Positions 11,346-23,269 are shown, numbered from the stretch's first letter. The stretch: DNA of 64,000 bases from Tragulus kanchil (GCA_022376925.1 JAIOJX010000004.1:120181123-120245122); one strand, 5' to 3'. Notes: a model not told the origin generated them from the letters alone. A program made the numbers and translations.

Positions 11346-11628
11346 CTCTTTTTTTGCTTTTTTATTTTTTAATTTTTAGCCTCTTTTCACTGATTTTCCG
11401 TCCATTCATTTTCATCCATCTTTATTCTTTGGCCTGTGTGGGTCTCCCATTGCAATGACCTCTCCTGTTGCAGAGCACTGGCTCTGGGCACATGCACTCC
11501 AGAATTCTAGCTCCTAATTGGACACACCAGCTGCTCCTTGGCATGTGAGAAATTTTTGGGCCAGGGATCGAACCCATGCCCCTTGCACTGCAAGGGTCTC
11601 TTTACCCACTGGACCACCAGGGAAGCCC
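11346..11628 (-). mobile_element. CHR-2-type SINE with TSD, inserted in L1
   Basis: Minus-strand CHR-2: ggcctgtgtgggtctccca, gagcactggctctgg, gggccagggatcgaacccatg and ggaccaccagggaagccc. The flanks are ctggattcacct (11334-11345) and ctggattcatct (11629-11640), a 12-bp TSD with one mismatch. The 3' extension (cctcttttcactgattttc) resembles the ggccacttctattgatc tail of the copy at 42401. Confidence 0.92.
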
Positions 11629-11810
11629 CTGGATTCATCTTGTATTCTCCTTTCTCTAACCTTTGAATTTGCAGTTTCTCCAAGGAGACCTAGTTGTTCT
11701 TATTGAAGTGCTATTTAGAAATTAAGATCCTCGCCTCAGGTGGGCTCATTGGCACCAGTGTCATTGCTTCTAGGCCGATTTAGCAGACAGTGCAAGCAGT
11801 TTTAATCGAG
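11629..11810. mobile_element. Ancient L1 3' region, end part
   Basis: tcatcttgtattctcc, gtttctccaaggagacctag and tgtcattgcttctaggcc follow the conserved end of the L1M 3' region. Duplicate at 12736-12917. Confidence 0.72.
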
Positions 11811-12452
11811 ATTAGTGTATTTATATTCAAACACTTCTTGGGATGCATGGTTTCTCCCACTTTTCATTTGAAGATTTTAGTATGGTTGATTATAGATTCT
11901 CCACTTTTTCTACTAAATGTTAAAATAATTTTTAAAGCAGGAGTAATATTTCAGAATCATAATTCCCTAAATTGTACTCCAAATCACTTCTGAATTTCAG
12001 ACCCTTTCCTTTGTGTTTTAAAAAAGTCCTTGTTGGAAAGGTTTTTTTCTCCCTTTTATATATTGTAATGGAAGTCATTTGAAAAATCTACATGGTACCT
12101 CAAATTCAGTATGGGAAAAGGTGCCTCTTCACACATAGAGGAACTTATAACAGATATTACTGTGGTGTTCCAAGGTGATTTCTTATACATTTATTATTTG
12201 AAATTCTTCCTTAAGGAAAATTTTGCCCTTCTCTTCTTCTTTATTTACTCATTTGTTTACATCGGTATGGACTCATGAGTATGTATTTCATTCTTTGGGT
12301 TTTCTTCCAAGACTATTGTTATTTATTTTGTTGCTCATGCTGTTACACCTGCAGTCAACTCTTTTAGGTTTGTGCCAGTGTCCTTTTGTGATATGCGTAA
12401 CCTTTTTTTCCCAATATTACTTTCTGACAAATGTGATGCTCTGGATTCACCT

Positions 12453-12735
12453 CTCTTTTTTTGCTTTTTTATTTTTTAATTTTTAGCCTCTTTTCACTGA
12501 TTTTCCGTCCATTCATTTTCATCCATCTTTATTCTTTGGCCTGTGTGGGTCTCCCATTGCAATGACCTCTCCTGTTGCAGAGCACTGGCTCTGGGCACAT
12601 GCACTCCAGAATTCTAGCTCCTAATTGGACACACCAGCTGCTCCTTGGCATGTGAGAAATTTTTGGGCCAGGGATCGAACCCATGCCCCTTGCACTGCAA
12701 GGGTCTCTTTACCCACTGGACCACCAGGGAAGCCC
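12453..12735 (-). mobile_element. CHR-2-type SINE, second copy of 11346-11628
   Basis: Carried by tandem duplication 5 at offset 1107, with the same flanking TSD (12441-12452 and 12736-12747). Confidence 0.92.
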
Positions 12736-13498
12736 CTGGATTCATCTTGTATTCTCCTTTCTCTAACCTTTGAATTTGCAGTTTCTCCAAGGAGACCTAG
12801 TTGTTCTTATTGAAGTGCTATTTAGAAATTAAGATCCTCGCCTCAGGTGGGCTCATTGGCACCAGTGTCATTGCTTCTAGGCCGATTTAGCAGACAGTGC
12901 AAGCAGTTTTAATCGAGATTAGTGTATTTATATTCAAACACTTCTTGGGATGCATGGTTTCTCCCACTTTTCATTTGAAGATTTTAGTATGGTTGATTAT
13001 AGATTCTCCACTTTTTCTACTAAATGTTAAAATAATTTTTAAAGCAGGAGTAATATTTCAGAATCATAATTCCCTAAATTGTACTCCAAATCACTTCTGA
13101 ATTTCAGACTTCCTGTGTACAAGTCCTTGTTGAGTGTTCTCACTTGAAAATCTACATGGTACCTCAAATTCAGTATGGGAAAAGGTGCCTCTTCACACAT
13201 CCTGTAAACTTATCCCCCTCCCCTTTTTATATATTGTAATGGAAGTCATTTAAACTAGACTCTACATCAGCTCACTTATCTAATCTTTGACTAAGTCCTG
13301 CTGATCTTCCTTTCCAATATAGTCAATTTCCTTTCTTTCTCCTTGCCTCCTATCCTCCTCATCTTGTTCTACCTCAGAAATTCATTGCTTTTTGCTGAGT
13401 GGATTGTACCTGTTCTCTAACTGGTCTTGTTTATATAGCCTTTCCCACCCATCTTCTCACTGCTCTAGCAGAAATCTTATCGTGTTGCTTCTCTGCTT

Positions 13499-13725
13499 TT
13501 GTTGTTGTTGTTTAGTCATTAAGTCATGTCCGACTTTTTTGGGATTCCATGGACTATAGCGCTCCAGGATCCTCTATCCATGGGATTTCCTAGGCAAGAA
13601 TACTGGAATGGGTTGCCATTTCCTTCTCCAGGGGATCTTCCTGAACTAGGGATTGAACCTGAGTCTCCTGTGTCTCCTGCATTGGCAGGCGGATTCTTTA
13701 CCATTGAGCCAACAGGAAAACCACA
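13499..13725 (-). mobile_element. Bov-tA SINE with 11-bp TSD
   Basis: Minus-strand Bov-tA ending gattctttaccattgagcc. The direct repeat cttctctgctt flanks it at 13488-13498 and 13726-13736. Confidence 0.93.
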
Positions 13726-13979
13726 CTTCTCTGCTTAAATACTCTTAAATGAGTCTGAAATGAGATTTATTTATTGAAATAAGTCCAGCTCCTTAAAATA
13801 TTATACAAAGTGTTCTAATTGTTCCCACAGTCACTGAATACTTAAAATTCAAGTACTGGCTTCTGTTTCTTTGTGGCTTTCTGTGCTTTTGATGGTTGCA
13901 TCCTCTGAACAGGAAGCATGTCTCCCTGTCTCTTCCTTTACCACCTGTCCCTGCCTCTCATGCAACACACATGCACGCT

Positions 13980-14033
13980 CATGCAAACAGCACACACGGA
14001 CACACACACAGACACACACACACACACACACAC
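13980..14033. repeat. (CA)n microsatellite
   Basis: Imperfect CA repeat with GGA and AGA interruptions. The second copy at 15079-15132 has the same interruptions and length. Confidence 0.95.
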
Positions 14034-14597
14034 CCCTCCCTTCTGGAATTCCTTCTTGGACTTCACCTCTTAGGTTGATGTAGTGGATTTTCAGTGCAGT
14101 TGTTGCTACCTGTAGTTTTGTCGTTATTTGTTCTTATTGTTTGCTTGAAATGTGCCAAACAATCTGCTTACATGCTTTACTTTTCATCTTTAATTATTGT
14201 ATCATCAGTCCGCATGTGTTTCTACCTTCTCTAGTAGAGTCAACACCTGAGGGATGAACCAGACCTTTCCTTTGCTTTATCACCAGTGATGGGCATAGTT
14301 TCTGATAGATGGTGTATCTGTAGTATCTTTTGTTAGTGAATGGATGAGTAGGCTGGAGCAGACTGGTGTGGAGGGAGGACAATTATACTCTTCTTAGAAT
14401 GTCCTTTCTTGAATTCAATTTCTATTTCTAGAAATTCATTCTGTTTGCTGCTAAGATGGTATGGATGAGAACTAGTACAAAAACCAGCGCTAGTTGTTCC
14501 TTAGTGAATATTTAAAATACTTCTCTATGTCTGTAAGCCTTTCCCACCCATCTTCTCACTGCTCTAGCAGAAATCTTATCGTGTTGCTTCTCTGCTT

Positions 14598-14824
14598 TTG
14601 TTGTTGTTGTTTAGTCATTAAGTCATGTCCGACTTTTTTGGGATTCCATGGACTATAGCGCTCCAGGATCCTCTATCCATGGGATTTCCTAGGCAAGAAT
14701 ACTGGAATGGGTTGCCATTTCCTTCTCCAGGGGATCTTCCTGAACTAGGGATTGAACCTGAGTCTCCTGTGTCTCCTGCATTGGCAGGCGGATTCTTTAC
14801 CATTGAGCCAACAGGAAAACCACA
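14598..14824 (-). mobile_element. Bov-tA SINE, second copy of 13499-13725
   Basis: Carried by tandem duplication 6 together with its TSDs. Confidence 0.93.
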
Positions 14825-15078
14825 CTTCTCTGCTTAAATACTCTTAAATGAGTCTGAAATGAGATTTATTTATTGAAATAAGTCCAGCTCCTTAAAATAT
14901 TATACAAAGTGTTCTAATTGTTCCCACAGTCACTGAATACTTAAAATTCAAGTACTGGCTTCTGTTTCTTTGTGGCTTTCTGTGCTTTTGATGGTTGCAT
15001 CCTCTGAACAGGAAGCATGTCTCCCTGTCTCTTCCTTTACCACCTGTCCCTGCCTCTCATGCAACACACATGCACGCT

Positions 15079-15132
15079 CATGCAAACAGCACACACGGAC
15101 ACACACACAGACACACACACACACACACACAC
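15079..15132. repeat. (CA)n microsatellite, second copy
   Basis: Same array as 13980-14033, carried by tandem duplication 6. Confidence 0.95.
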
Positions 15133-15624
15133 CCCTCCCTTCTGGAATTCCTTCTTGGACTTTACCTCTTAGGTTGATGTAGTGGATTTTCAGTGCAGTT
15201 GTTGCTACCTGTAGTTTTGTCGTTATTTGTTCTTATTGTTTGCTTGAAATGTGCCAAACAATCTGCTTACATGCTTTACTTTTCATCTTTAATTATTGTA
15301 TCATCAGTCCGCATGTGTTTCTACCTTCTCTAGTAGAGTCAACACCTGAGGGATGAACCAGACCTTTCCTTTGCTTTATCACCAGTGATGGGCATAGTTT
15401 CTGATAGATGGTGTATCTGTAGTATCTTTTGTTAGTGAATGGATGAGTAGGCTGGAGCAGACTGGTGTGGAGGGAGGACAATTATACTCTTCTTAGAATG
15501 TCCTTTCTTGAATTCAATTTCTATTTCTAGAAATTCATTCTGTTTGCTGCTAAGATGGTATGGATGAGAACTAGTACAAAAACCAGCGCTAGTTGTTCCT
15601 TAGTGAATATTTAAAATACTTCTA

Positions 15625-15745
15625 AGTTTGTTACACGCGTTTTCTCAATTAACTTTCACAGAAACACCACAAAATGGGTTTTCTTTCCAGTTTTACAAAT
15701 GAGACAATTAAGGCAGTGGCAGAGTTTGTTAGAGCATCTTCTCGG
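15625..15745 (-). mobile_element. MIR SINE
   Basis: Minus-strand MIR: gttacacgcgttttctcaatt, then agttttacaaatgagacaatt, then gcagtggcagagtttg. Duplicate at 16722-16842. Confidence 0.7.
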
Positions 15746-16178
15746 GCTCATATACCTCTTTTACCCATTCTACCTATAAGGAGGGAAATAAAGTGTCAAG
15801 GGATGCATTCTCACCAGTAAAATGTGAGTGAACATAACTCATTTTTATGCCTGGCCCAGAAAATTTTCCTGCACTCTCTCTCCCATTCTTGTTTCAGTTT
15901 TTTTTTTCTGGCTTGAGCCGTAGTCTCTGCTTGTGGAAGATAGTGGAATCACACAATGGAAGAAGCCTGAGTCCTGGAACTTTCTACCTTGTTTGTTAAT
16001 GAGGAAACCCTTTCAACTTTCAGTGAACATTATTAACTTCTATTTTGTTAAAAACCCAAGATTTTAAATTCAGCAATTACCACAGAAACTGTCGTTAGCT
16101 ATACAGAGGTGAACAGTGGTGATTTAACTTATCTGAGGTCACACATTTCTGTAAAATATGTGCAAGGAACCAAAGATC

Positions 16179-16213
16179 TACTTCCCAGGTGGCGCAGTGG
16201 TAAAGAATCTGCC
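16179..16213 (+). mobile_element. Bov-tA 5' fragment
   Basis: cttcccaggtggcgcagtgg followed by taaagaatctgcc is the tRNA-like head of Bov-tA or a related SINE; the rest is missing. Duplicate at 17276-17311. Confidence 0.7.
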
Positions 16214-17551
16214 TTTTTTTTCCTTTAAAAGATTACAGCTTACCATATTAAGACACATAGAATTATCAGGGAGACTCTAAGAGTGCTTAAATTGCAAAGA
16301 TTTGTGTGTGAGTGTAAGAAGTGGGGGGTTTATTGTTTGCTTGAAATGTGCCAAACAATCTGCTTACATGCTTTACTTTTCATCTTTAATTATTGTATCA
16401 TCAGTCCGCATGTGTTTCTACCTTCTCTAGTAGAGTCAACACCTGAGGGATGAACCAGACCTTTCCTTTGCTTTATCACCAGTGATGGGCATAGTTTCTG
16501 ATAGATGGTGTATCTGTAGTATCTTTTGTTAGTGAATGGATGAGTAGGCTGGAGCAGACTGGTGTGGAGGGAGGACAATTATACTCTTCTTAGAATGTCC
16601 TTTCTTGAATTCAATTTCTATTTCTAGAAATTCATTCTGTTTGCTGCTAAGATGGTATGGATGAGAACTAGTACAAAAACCAGCGCTAGTTGTTCCTTAG
16701 TGAATATTTAAAATACTTCTAAGTTTGTTACACGCGTTTTCTCAATTAACTTTCACAGAAACACCACAAAATGGGTTTTCTTTCCAGTTTTACAAATGAG
16801 ACAATTAAGGCAGTGGCAGAGTTTGTTAGAGCATCTTCTCGGGCTCATATACCTCTTTTACCCATTCTACCTATAAGGAGGGAAATAAAGTGTCAAGGGA
16901 TGCATTCTCACCAGTAAAATGTGAGTGAACATAACTCATTTTTATGCCTGGCCCAGAAAATTTTCCTGCACTCTCTCTCCCATTCTTGTTTCAGTTTTTT
17001 TTTTCTGGCTTGAGCCGTAGTCTCTGCTTGTGGAAGATAGTGGAATCACACAATGGAAGAAGCCTGAGTCCTGGAACTTTCTACCTTGTTTGTTAATGAG
17101 GAAACCCTTTCAACTTTCAGTGAACATTATTAACTTCTATTTTGTTAAAAACCCAAGATTTTAAATTCAGCAATTACCACAGAAACTGTCGTTAGCTATA
17201 CAGAGGTGAACAGTGGTGATTTAACTTATCTGAGGTCACACATTTCTGTAAAATATGTGCAAGGAACCAAAGATCTACTTCCCAGGTGGCGCAGTGGTAA
17301 AGAATCTGCCTTTTTTTTCCTTTAAAAGATTACAGCTTACCATATTAAGACACATAGAATTATCAAGGAGACTCTAAGAGTGCTTAAATTGCAAAGATTT
17401 GTGTGTGAGTGTAAGAAGTGGGGGGTTTTAGTTCAGAAACTTATAAATGGAGATTTACGGAAGTCAGCTGTAAGGATTTAGTTTTTTTTTTTTTTTTTTC
17501 CTCTGTGGTTTTGAATATACGTGCATTCATCTCCTCCGCCTGTGAATGTAC

Positions 17552-17766
17552 GTGCATGCTCAGTCCTGTCTGATTCTTTGTGACCCTGTGGACTGTAGGC
17601 CACCAGGCTCCTCTCTTCATGGGATTCTCTAAACAACAGTACTGGAGTGGATTGCCATTTCCTCCTCCTGGGGATCTTCCCAACACAGGATCAAACCTGT
17701 GTCTCCTGCATCTCCTGCATTGATAGTTAGTAGGCAGGTTCTTTCCACTGAGCTACCAGGAAAGCC
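17552..17766 (-). mobile_element. Bov-tA SINE
   Basis: Minus-strand Bov-tA from gtgcatgctcagtcctgtc to gagctaccaggaaagccc. It contains a local duplication of ctcctgcat at about 17703-17721. Confidence 0.88.
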
Positions 17767-18374
17767 CTATAATGTACAGTTTCCAACTAAAACTGCCAGT
17801 TGGTGAATTTCCAAATGCGATTAGCTGTTAAGCTTATCTTGACATTTTTTTGTGATAAGACTTGGTAATTAAGTTCCTAAGTTCCAAAAACAGTGAACGC
17901 AGTTTCACTTAATTTCAAATGAATATGACAGATATGAAAATACAACAGAGCAGAGTGAATATATAATTTTCAAGTGTACTTAAGAAGTATATATTTACAA
18001 AAATCTATATACATTAGCCTGAGTATAGGAAGTTTAATGTCTGTGTGTCAAGTTACAGTTACATATCTGTAGATATATTATTTGAGAAGGGGAGATTGGG
18101 TGTGAGGTCTGGCTCTCATAATTCCTGGCCATGTAAAGTGATAGAAGTTATTAAAAATCACCACAGTGCCCCTGTCCATTATCATCACAGTGTTTTTATG
18201 AGGAACAAGGTGATACAGTGTATATGAAAATTATTTGAAAAATATACAGACAAGGAAAAGCTAAGAGCTCAGCATCACGGAACTAGTTTTATAAGAGTGT
18301 TAAAGAGATTTCTATAAGCAGAAAAAGCTACAACTAAAAATGTGAAAATTGTGATAGAAAATGTGTCATTGATA
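17767..18374. other. No recognised feature
   Basis: AT-rich single-copy sequence without recognisable repeats or genes. Confidence 0.5.
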
Positions 18375-18540
18375 AAGGTAAATATATAAATATAGTTATA
18401 TAATATATAATATATAGTACATTATAAAGAATATAATATATATTATAATTATATGTTACATATAATCATATTATATCATTCTATATTATATAATATGGTA
18501 TAATGTAATGATATAATGATATATAAGTATATAAATGATG
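18375..18540. repeat. AT-rich block with many TATA/ATAT steps
   Basis: An irregular (TA)n-like tract, almost pure A+T, with short inverted repeats (for example atatatt/aatatat). Typical of unstable AT-rich low-complexity DNA. Confidence 0.85.
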
Positions 18541-19672
18541 AAAGTAAATCAACTGTAGAAAGCTAGTTGAAGGCTATAACACAAAGTTACAAGGTACATC
18601 TCAGAAATAAAACTTACCTTTTAAAAATAATTTTTATCATATTTTAGAATAGCGTTGATAGCTCCTGCTTCCAGCAATGATCATGAATATTTGATATGTA
18701 AATGACTACAAATAAAAAGACTGAAAGAGGCAAACACCTTGATGTTAGTGAAATTTTGCATTCTGTGTGAACATGATTGTGGGGGTTGGGATGACATCCT
18801 TTGGAATATGTAAAATGGAAATGGTGTAACACAGAAAATTGAAAATCCAAAACCATATGGACACAACTGCAGTTCTTGTACTATACCAACTATATGTACT
18901 GGATTTGAGTGCTTTTATTTCTTATCTATTTTTGTCTGGTTTATTTAATACTAAAAAGGAAGAAGCTAAAGTAGAAAAATTAGAAGAGAAAGAGGAGACG
19001 TATTTAGGGACAGACTGGATCATCAGCCCCTATATAATTGAGGGATTTTTAGATTTGAAAGGCTTATCAATAACAAGAAACCTTTAGGTAGCATTAAACC
19101 TCTGACTATTGTCAGCAGAGGGAAGAGATAGAGTTCAGATTTCTCCTTTCTCTTCTTTCCCTTGGCAGCTCTTGTTGGTGAACATCCTGGTATGCCCATG
19201 GCCCCAGCATAAAAGAATACAGGATAATCCTAACTTGTCTTGACATGTGTTTTACGAACAAATTCCTCTTTTTTTTTCAGGAATGTTTATCACTGATTTT
19301 ATTAAAATGATGGATTTGTATTTTCCTAGCTAGCTAAGAGATAGATGGATGAATAGATAGTTATATATAACATGAGGGAAGTGCCTTATAGGGTGGAAGT
19401 AACTTATAGAGTGGAAAGGGAAGTAGAGTAGTGTTTTTTTTCTTGATCTTCAAGTAAGACACTTAGAGAAGGTATTTGTAAATGGCAGTTTGGGTTAACA
19501 GAGGAGTCCTGATTATCAAGGAACAGGAGGTACCTGTTGCTACTAACCATCTAAGCTATAGGGAAAAAATAGAATGAGGCATGCCATTAGTACATTTTCC
19601 CTTGCCTGCGGTACTTGACAAAAGTAAACTTGATTCCAAACAGCTAAATATTAAAAAAAAAAAAGAAGAGGA
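18541..19672. other. No recognised feature
   Basis: Single-copy sequence. The frame at 18839-19087 (82 codons) shows no family features. There is a tgatgaatagatag-like tract near 19340. Nothing supports a gene. Confidence 0.5.
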
Positions 19673-19905
19673 GGGCTTCCCTTGTGGTCCATTGGGTAAA
19701 GAGTCCACCTTACAGTGCAAAGGGCACTGGTTCAGTCCCTGGCTCAGGAAGGTCCCATGTGCAGTGGAGCAGCTGGGCCAGTGTGTCCAGTTAGGAGCCA
19801 GCCGCTGGAGCGCATGCGCCCAGAACTGGTGTTCTGCAACGAGAGAGGCCACTGCAATGGGAGGCCCACACAGGCCAAAGAATGGATGAAAATCATTGAT
19901 GACTT
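19673..19905 (+). mobile_element. CHR-2-type SINE, older copy
   Basis: Starts gggcttcccttgtggtcc; the body includes gagcgcatgcgcccagaac and gaggccactgcaatggg. It lacks the 3' pyrimidine-rich extension seen in the other CHR-2 copies and is more diverged. No convincing TSD. Confidence 0.88.
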
Positions 19906-20345
19906 GGAGGCAAAAAAAGAAAAGAAAACTCTACTGGAAAATTTTTAATGCCGTAATCATGTTTCCCTATACTTGGATTTGGTGGATCCATAGATTGCAG
20001 TTGCTTACAGTGCTCTGGATCATACTTGAGAAAATTTCTACCAGAGTGTAAAACGTATTAATTAGATGCTGACTATTGATATAGCAGGAGTTTTTTTTTT
20101 TCCCCTATTGAGGAGTTAGGAGGTAAAATTAAATCCCATCAAGTAGTGGATTCTTCTACGCAGCATTGTTTTCCTAAATAATTAACTAATTGAGAATAAT
20201 CATTAAGGCTAGTGGCCAACTGAAAATAGCCTGAAATACAAATATGCATATATCAACATTTTTTTTTTTTTTTTTCTGAAACATACCCAATGTATAAAGC
20301 TAAGTAACTCTCTGCTTTCTGAGGTCATTTTAATTTAGCCTATTA
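19906..20345. other. No recognised feature
   Basis: AT-rich sequence with T-runs at about 20092 and 20260. No element recognised. Confidence 0.5.
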
Positions 20346-20357
20346 AAAACAGAATGA

Positions 20358-20625
20358 AGGGCTTCCCTGGTGGTCGAGTGGGTAAGGACACTGCCTTGCA
20401 GTGCAAGGGGCGCTGGTTTGATCCCTGGGCTGGGAAGATCCCACGTGCCGTGGAGCAGCTGAACCGATGTGTCCAATTATCGAGCCGGAGCTCTGGAGTG
20501 CATGCGCCCAGAAAATAGATAGAAAATAGATAAATAGATGAAAATAGATACATGAAAAAGACCAGTAGAAGTGGCCCGCCCGCCCCTCCACCCTCCCCAA
20601 CCCGCGCCCCCCAGGAAGAAAACAG
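20358..20625 (+). mobile_element. CHR-2-type SINE with 12-bp TSD
   Basis: Starts gggcttccctggtggtcg. The TSD aaaacagaatga lies at 20346-20357 and 20626-20637. It carries an internal (agaaaatagat)-like expansion at 20512-20548 and the ccagtagaagtggcccgccc extension. The B box (20415-20425, ggtttgatccc) has one mismatch to consensus. Confidence 0.93.
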
Positions 20626-20639
20626 AAAACAGAATGAGG

Positions 20640-21514
20640 CAAAGGTAATAATATAATCAAGAAATGGCTATTATAATTGTCAGTGACATTAAGTAGTGCC
20701 TGCTGCGTTTGAAACATGCAGTCTCTGCATTCAGCATTCAGCAATGTTGGAAGATTGAGTAAATACAAACCAAAGGAGTATAGTAACACACAAAACAATG
20801 TGAGACAAATCAATAGAGCACAAATTATACACACTTTGGTCTTGAAAGCAAATGTTTATTTGGATTACATCATAATATTTGGGATTATATAAAATGTAGT
20901 TATTGAAAATGGTAAAATAAAATGATTTAAATTTTGATATGTGTTGACTCCAGTTATGACTGTAGCATCCTTTAAGCTGTGCACTGGAAATGGAAATGGT
21001 TGAAACACACAGCCTACCTTCAAGAGACTTATAGCCCACTGAGTCAGAAACTTAGAATAATGTATTTTATAGGCTAATAGGTAAATATATTACTGGTTCC
21101 AATGAAGTCACCAACCATCAGAGATGTTTCCTGAAGGAGTTAGGGCTTGATCTACCACTTGAAAATAAAATATTATTTAGATAAGAAGGAGGAGACTGAG
21201 AAAAGAAAATCAAAATGTCAGAAATAATGTAGTGATATTTAATTGTTAGAAGATTAATTGCTGCAATTAGAAGTGTGGTAGAGTTTGTTAGTCTCATGTC
21301 ACAGGTGTTTAATCTGAGATTAAGCTTCAAGTAAAATTATGAAAAAATTATTTGCAAACATTTATGTTTATGTTTATAAAGAAGTACTTTAGGTCCATAA
21401 TTTTTGCCTGCTTCATAAAGGGGTCTAACAACTTGCCTTAAAGGTTAAAAACCTCCTCTCCGTGTTCAGGGCTTTCTTCCATAGATAGGGATCTTTTCAT
21501 AGTCTTTGAATTTT
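20640..21514. other. No recognised feature; AT-rich
   Basis: Unannotated AT-rich sequence, repeated at about 21745-22621. The 102-codon minus frame (20731-21039) overlaps no known family and is probably chance. Confidence 0.45.
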
Positions 21515-21732
21515 GGACACTGCCTTGCAGTGCAAGGCGCTGGTTTGATCCGGGAGTCAGGGGAGCAGCTGAACCGATGTGTCCAATTATCGAGCCGGAG
21601 CTCTGGAGTGCATGCGCCCAGAAAATAGATAGAAAATAGATAAATAGATGAAAATAGATACATGAAAAAGACCAGTAGAAGTGGCCCGCCGCCCCTCCAC
21701 CCTCCCCAACCCGCCCCCCACAAAGAAAACAG
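21515..21732 (+). mobile_element. CHR-2-type SINE, damaged second copy
   Basis: The 3' part of the element at 20358-20625, beginning at ggacactgccttgcagtg. It has lost its 5' head at the junction and shows several deletions. Confidence 0.85.
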
Positions 21733-22690
21733 AAAACAGAATGAGGCAAAGGTAATAATATAATCAAGAAATGGCTATTATAATTGTCAGTGACATTAAG
21801 TAGTGCCTGCTGCGTTTGAAACATGCAGTCTCTGCATTCAGCATTCAGCAATGTTGGAAGATTGAGTAAATACAAACCAAAGGAGTATAGTAACACACAA
21901 AACAATGTGAGACAAATCAATAGAGCACAAATTATACACACTTTGGTCTTGAAAGCAAATGTTTATTTGGATTACATCATAATATTTGGGATTATATAAA
22001 ATGTAGTTATTGAAAATGGTAAAATAAAATGATTTAAATTTTGATATGTGTTGACTCCAGTTATGACTGTAGCATCCTTTAAGCTGTGCACTGGAAATGG
22101 AAATGGTTGAAACACACAGCCTACCTTCAAGAGACTTATAGCCCACTGAGTCAGAAACTTAGAATAATGTATTTTATAGGCTAATAGGTAAATATATTAC
22201 TGGTTCCAATGAAGTCACCAACCATCAGAGATGTTTCCTGAAGGAGTTAGGGCTTGATCTACCACTTGAAAATAAAATATTATTTAGATAAGAAGGAGGA
22301 GACTGAGAAAAGAAAATCAAAATGTCAGAAATAATGTAGTGATATTTAATTGTTAGAAGATTAATTGCTGCAATTAGAAGTGTGGTAGAGTTTGTTAGTC
22401 TCATGTCACAGGTGTTTAATCTGAGATTAAGCTTCAAGTAAAATTATGAAAAAATTATTTGCAAACATTTATGTTTATGTTTATAAAGAAGTACTTTAGG
22501 TCCATAATTTTTGCCTGCTTCATAAAGGGGTCTAACAACTTGCCTTAAAGGTTAAAAACCTCCTCTCCGTGTTCAGGGCTTTCTTCCATAGATAGGGATC
22601 TTTTCATAGTCTTTGAATTTTAGTGACAAAACTACAGTAACAAGCTTGAAATGTTCATTGTATTTTTGATCATATTTTACAATTTATATT

Positions 22691-22895
22691 GGTGGTTGTG
22701 GTATAGTCTCTAAGTCGTGTCTGACTCTTGCAACCCCATGGGCTGCAACCCAGGTTCCTGGGTACATGGGATTCTTCAGGCAAGAATACTGGAGTGGGTT
22801 GCCATTTCCTTCTCCAGGAGATCTTCCTGACCCAGGAATCGAACCCAGGTCTCCTTGTATTGTAGGTAGATTCTTTACCAACTGAGCTTCAAGTG
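22691..22895 (-). mobile_element. Bov-tA SINE
   Basis: Minus-strand Bov-tA: ctaagtcgtgtctgactc, aagaatactggagtgggttg, gacccaggaatcgaaccc. Confidence 0.9.
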
Positions 22896-23269
22896 AAGCT
22901 TATTATCACTAAACAGATCCAAAATAAGCCAGCTTCTTGAACAGAAATACTTCTCTAGATAAAAATAGTCTTAAAGAATATAACAGTTATTTCAAATTTT
23001 ATAGTAATTGTTTTATGGACACATCTCTTTTAATCTGTGCAAAAGTAATTTAATTATTACAAAACAAACTAGGTGTTAAATTTAAAGAATATTTCAAGTT
23101 CCTTATTCATCTACCATTCTCTTTATTCCCCATTAAGTTGTTAAACTAATTATGTTTTAGAAAAGTATAACTTATTTTCTTAATTAATGAAATTATATCA
23201 TTAAATTTAATAACATGAAAGTCTTAAAATGTTTTATCATAAGAAACGTGAAGTTGGAACATATATTGT

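Larger units (their letters stand above)
11026..13200. repeat. Tandem duplication 5, with scrambled ends
   Basis: Copies 11026-12136 and 12137-13200. A 4-bp gap (gatt) occurs just after the start of copy 2. The last about 130 bp disagree: a block reading cccttttatatattgtaatgg lies before the ctacatggtacc segment in copy 1 (about 12050) and after it in copy 2 (about 13222). The middle of the unit is near identical. Confidence 0.93.
13310..14060. mobile_element. Possible L2 LINE fragment, interrupted by Bov-tA
   Basis: tcttatcgtgttgcttctctg, aagtccagctccttaaaat and ttctaattgttcccaca resemble the L2 3' region phrase order. Bov-tA (13499-13725) splits it. Divergence is high, so the assignment is tentative. 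Confidence 0.4.
13437..15623. repeat. Tandem duplication 6
   Basis: Copies 13437-14523 and 14536-15623 (offset 1099), separated by an 11- to 12-base filler ctatgtctgta. One substitution was seen (gacttcacc near 14059, gactttacc near 15159). The (CA)n microsatellite has the same length in both copies. Confidence 0.97.
15233..17428. repeat. Tandem duplication 7
   Basis: Copies 15233-16329 and 16330-17428 (offset 1097) abut directly at gggggtt|tattg. One substitution was seen (tatcagggag near 16264, tatcaaggag near 17362). 15233-15623 also belongs to duplication 6, so 14134-14523, 15233-15623 and 16330-16720 are a triplet. Confidence 0.97.
20386..22621. repeat. Tandem duplication 8, scrambled at copy 2 start
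   Basis: Copies 20386-21514 and 21515-22621. The first about 60 bp of copy 2 (21515-21570) have lost parts of the SINE body and contain unrelated bases (cgggagtcagggg); the rest is near identical at offset 1107. The junction lies inside a CHR-2 SINE. Confidence 0.95.

Noticed and set aside
19135..19210. Pyrimidine tract plus ag (cccttggcag) resembling a splice acceptor
   Set aside because: No open exon frame with a donor follows; such motifs are frequent by chance.
20343..20834. 163-codon minus-strand frame, and its 167-codon relative at 21438-21941
   Set aside because: About half of the frame is the reverse complement of a CHR-2 SINE and the rest is AT-rich flank. It is a SINE shadow, not a gene.
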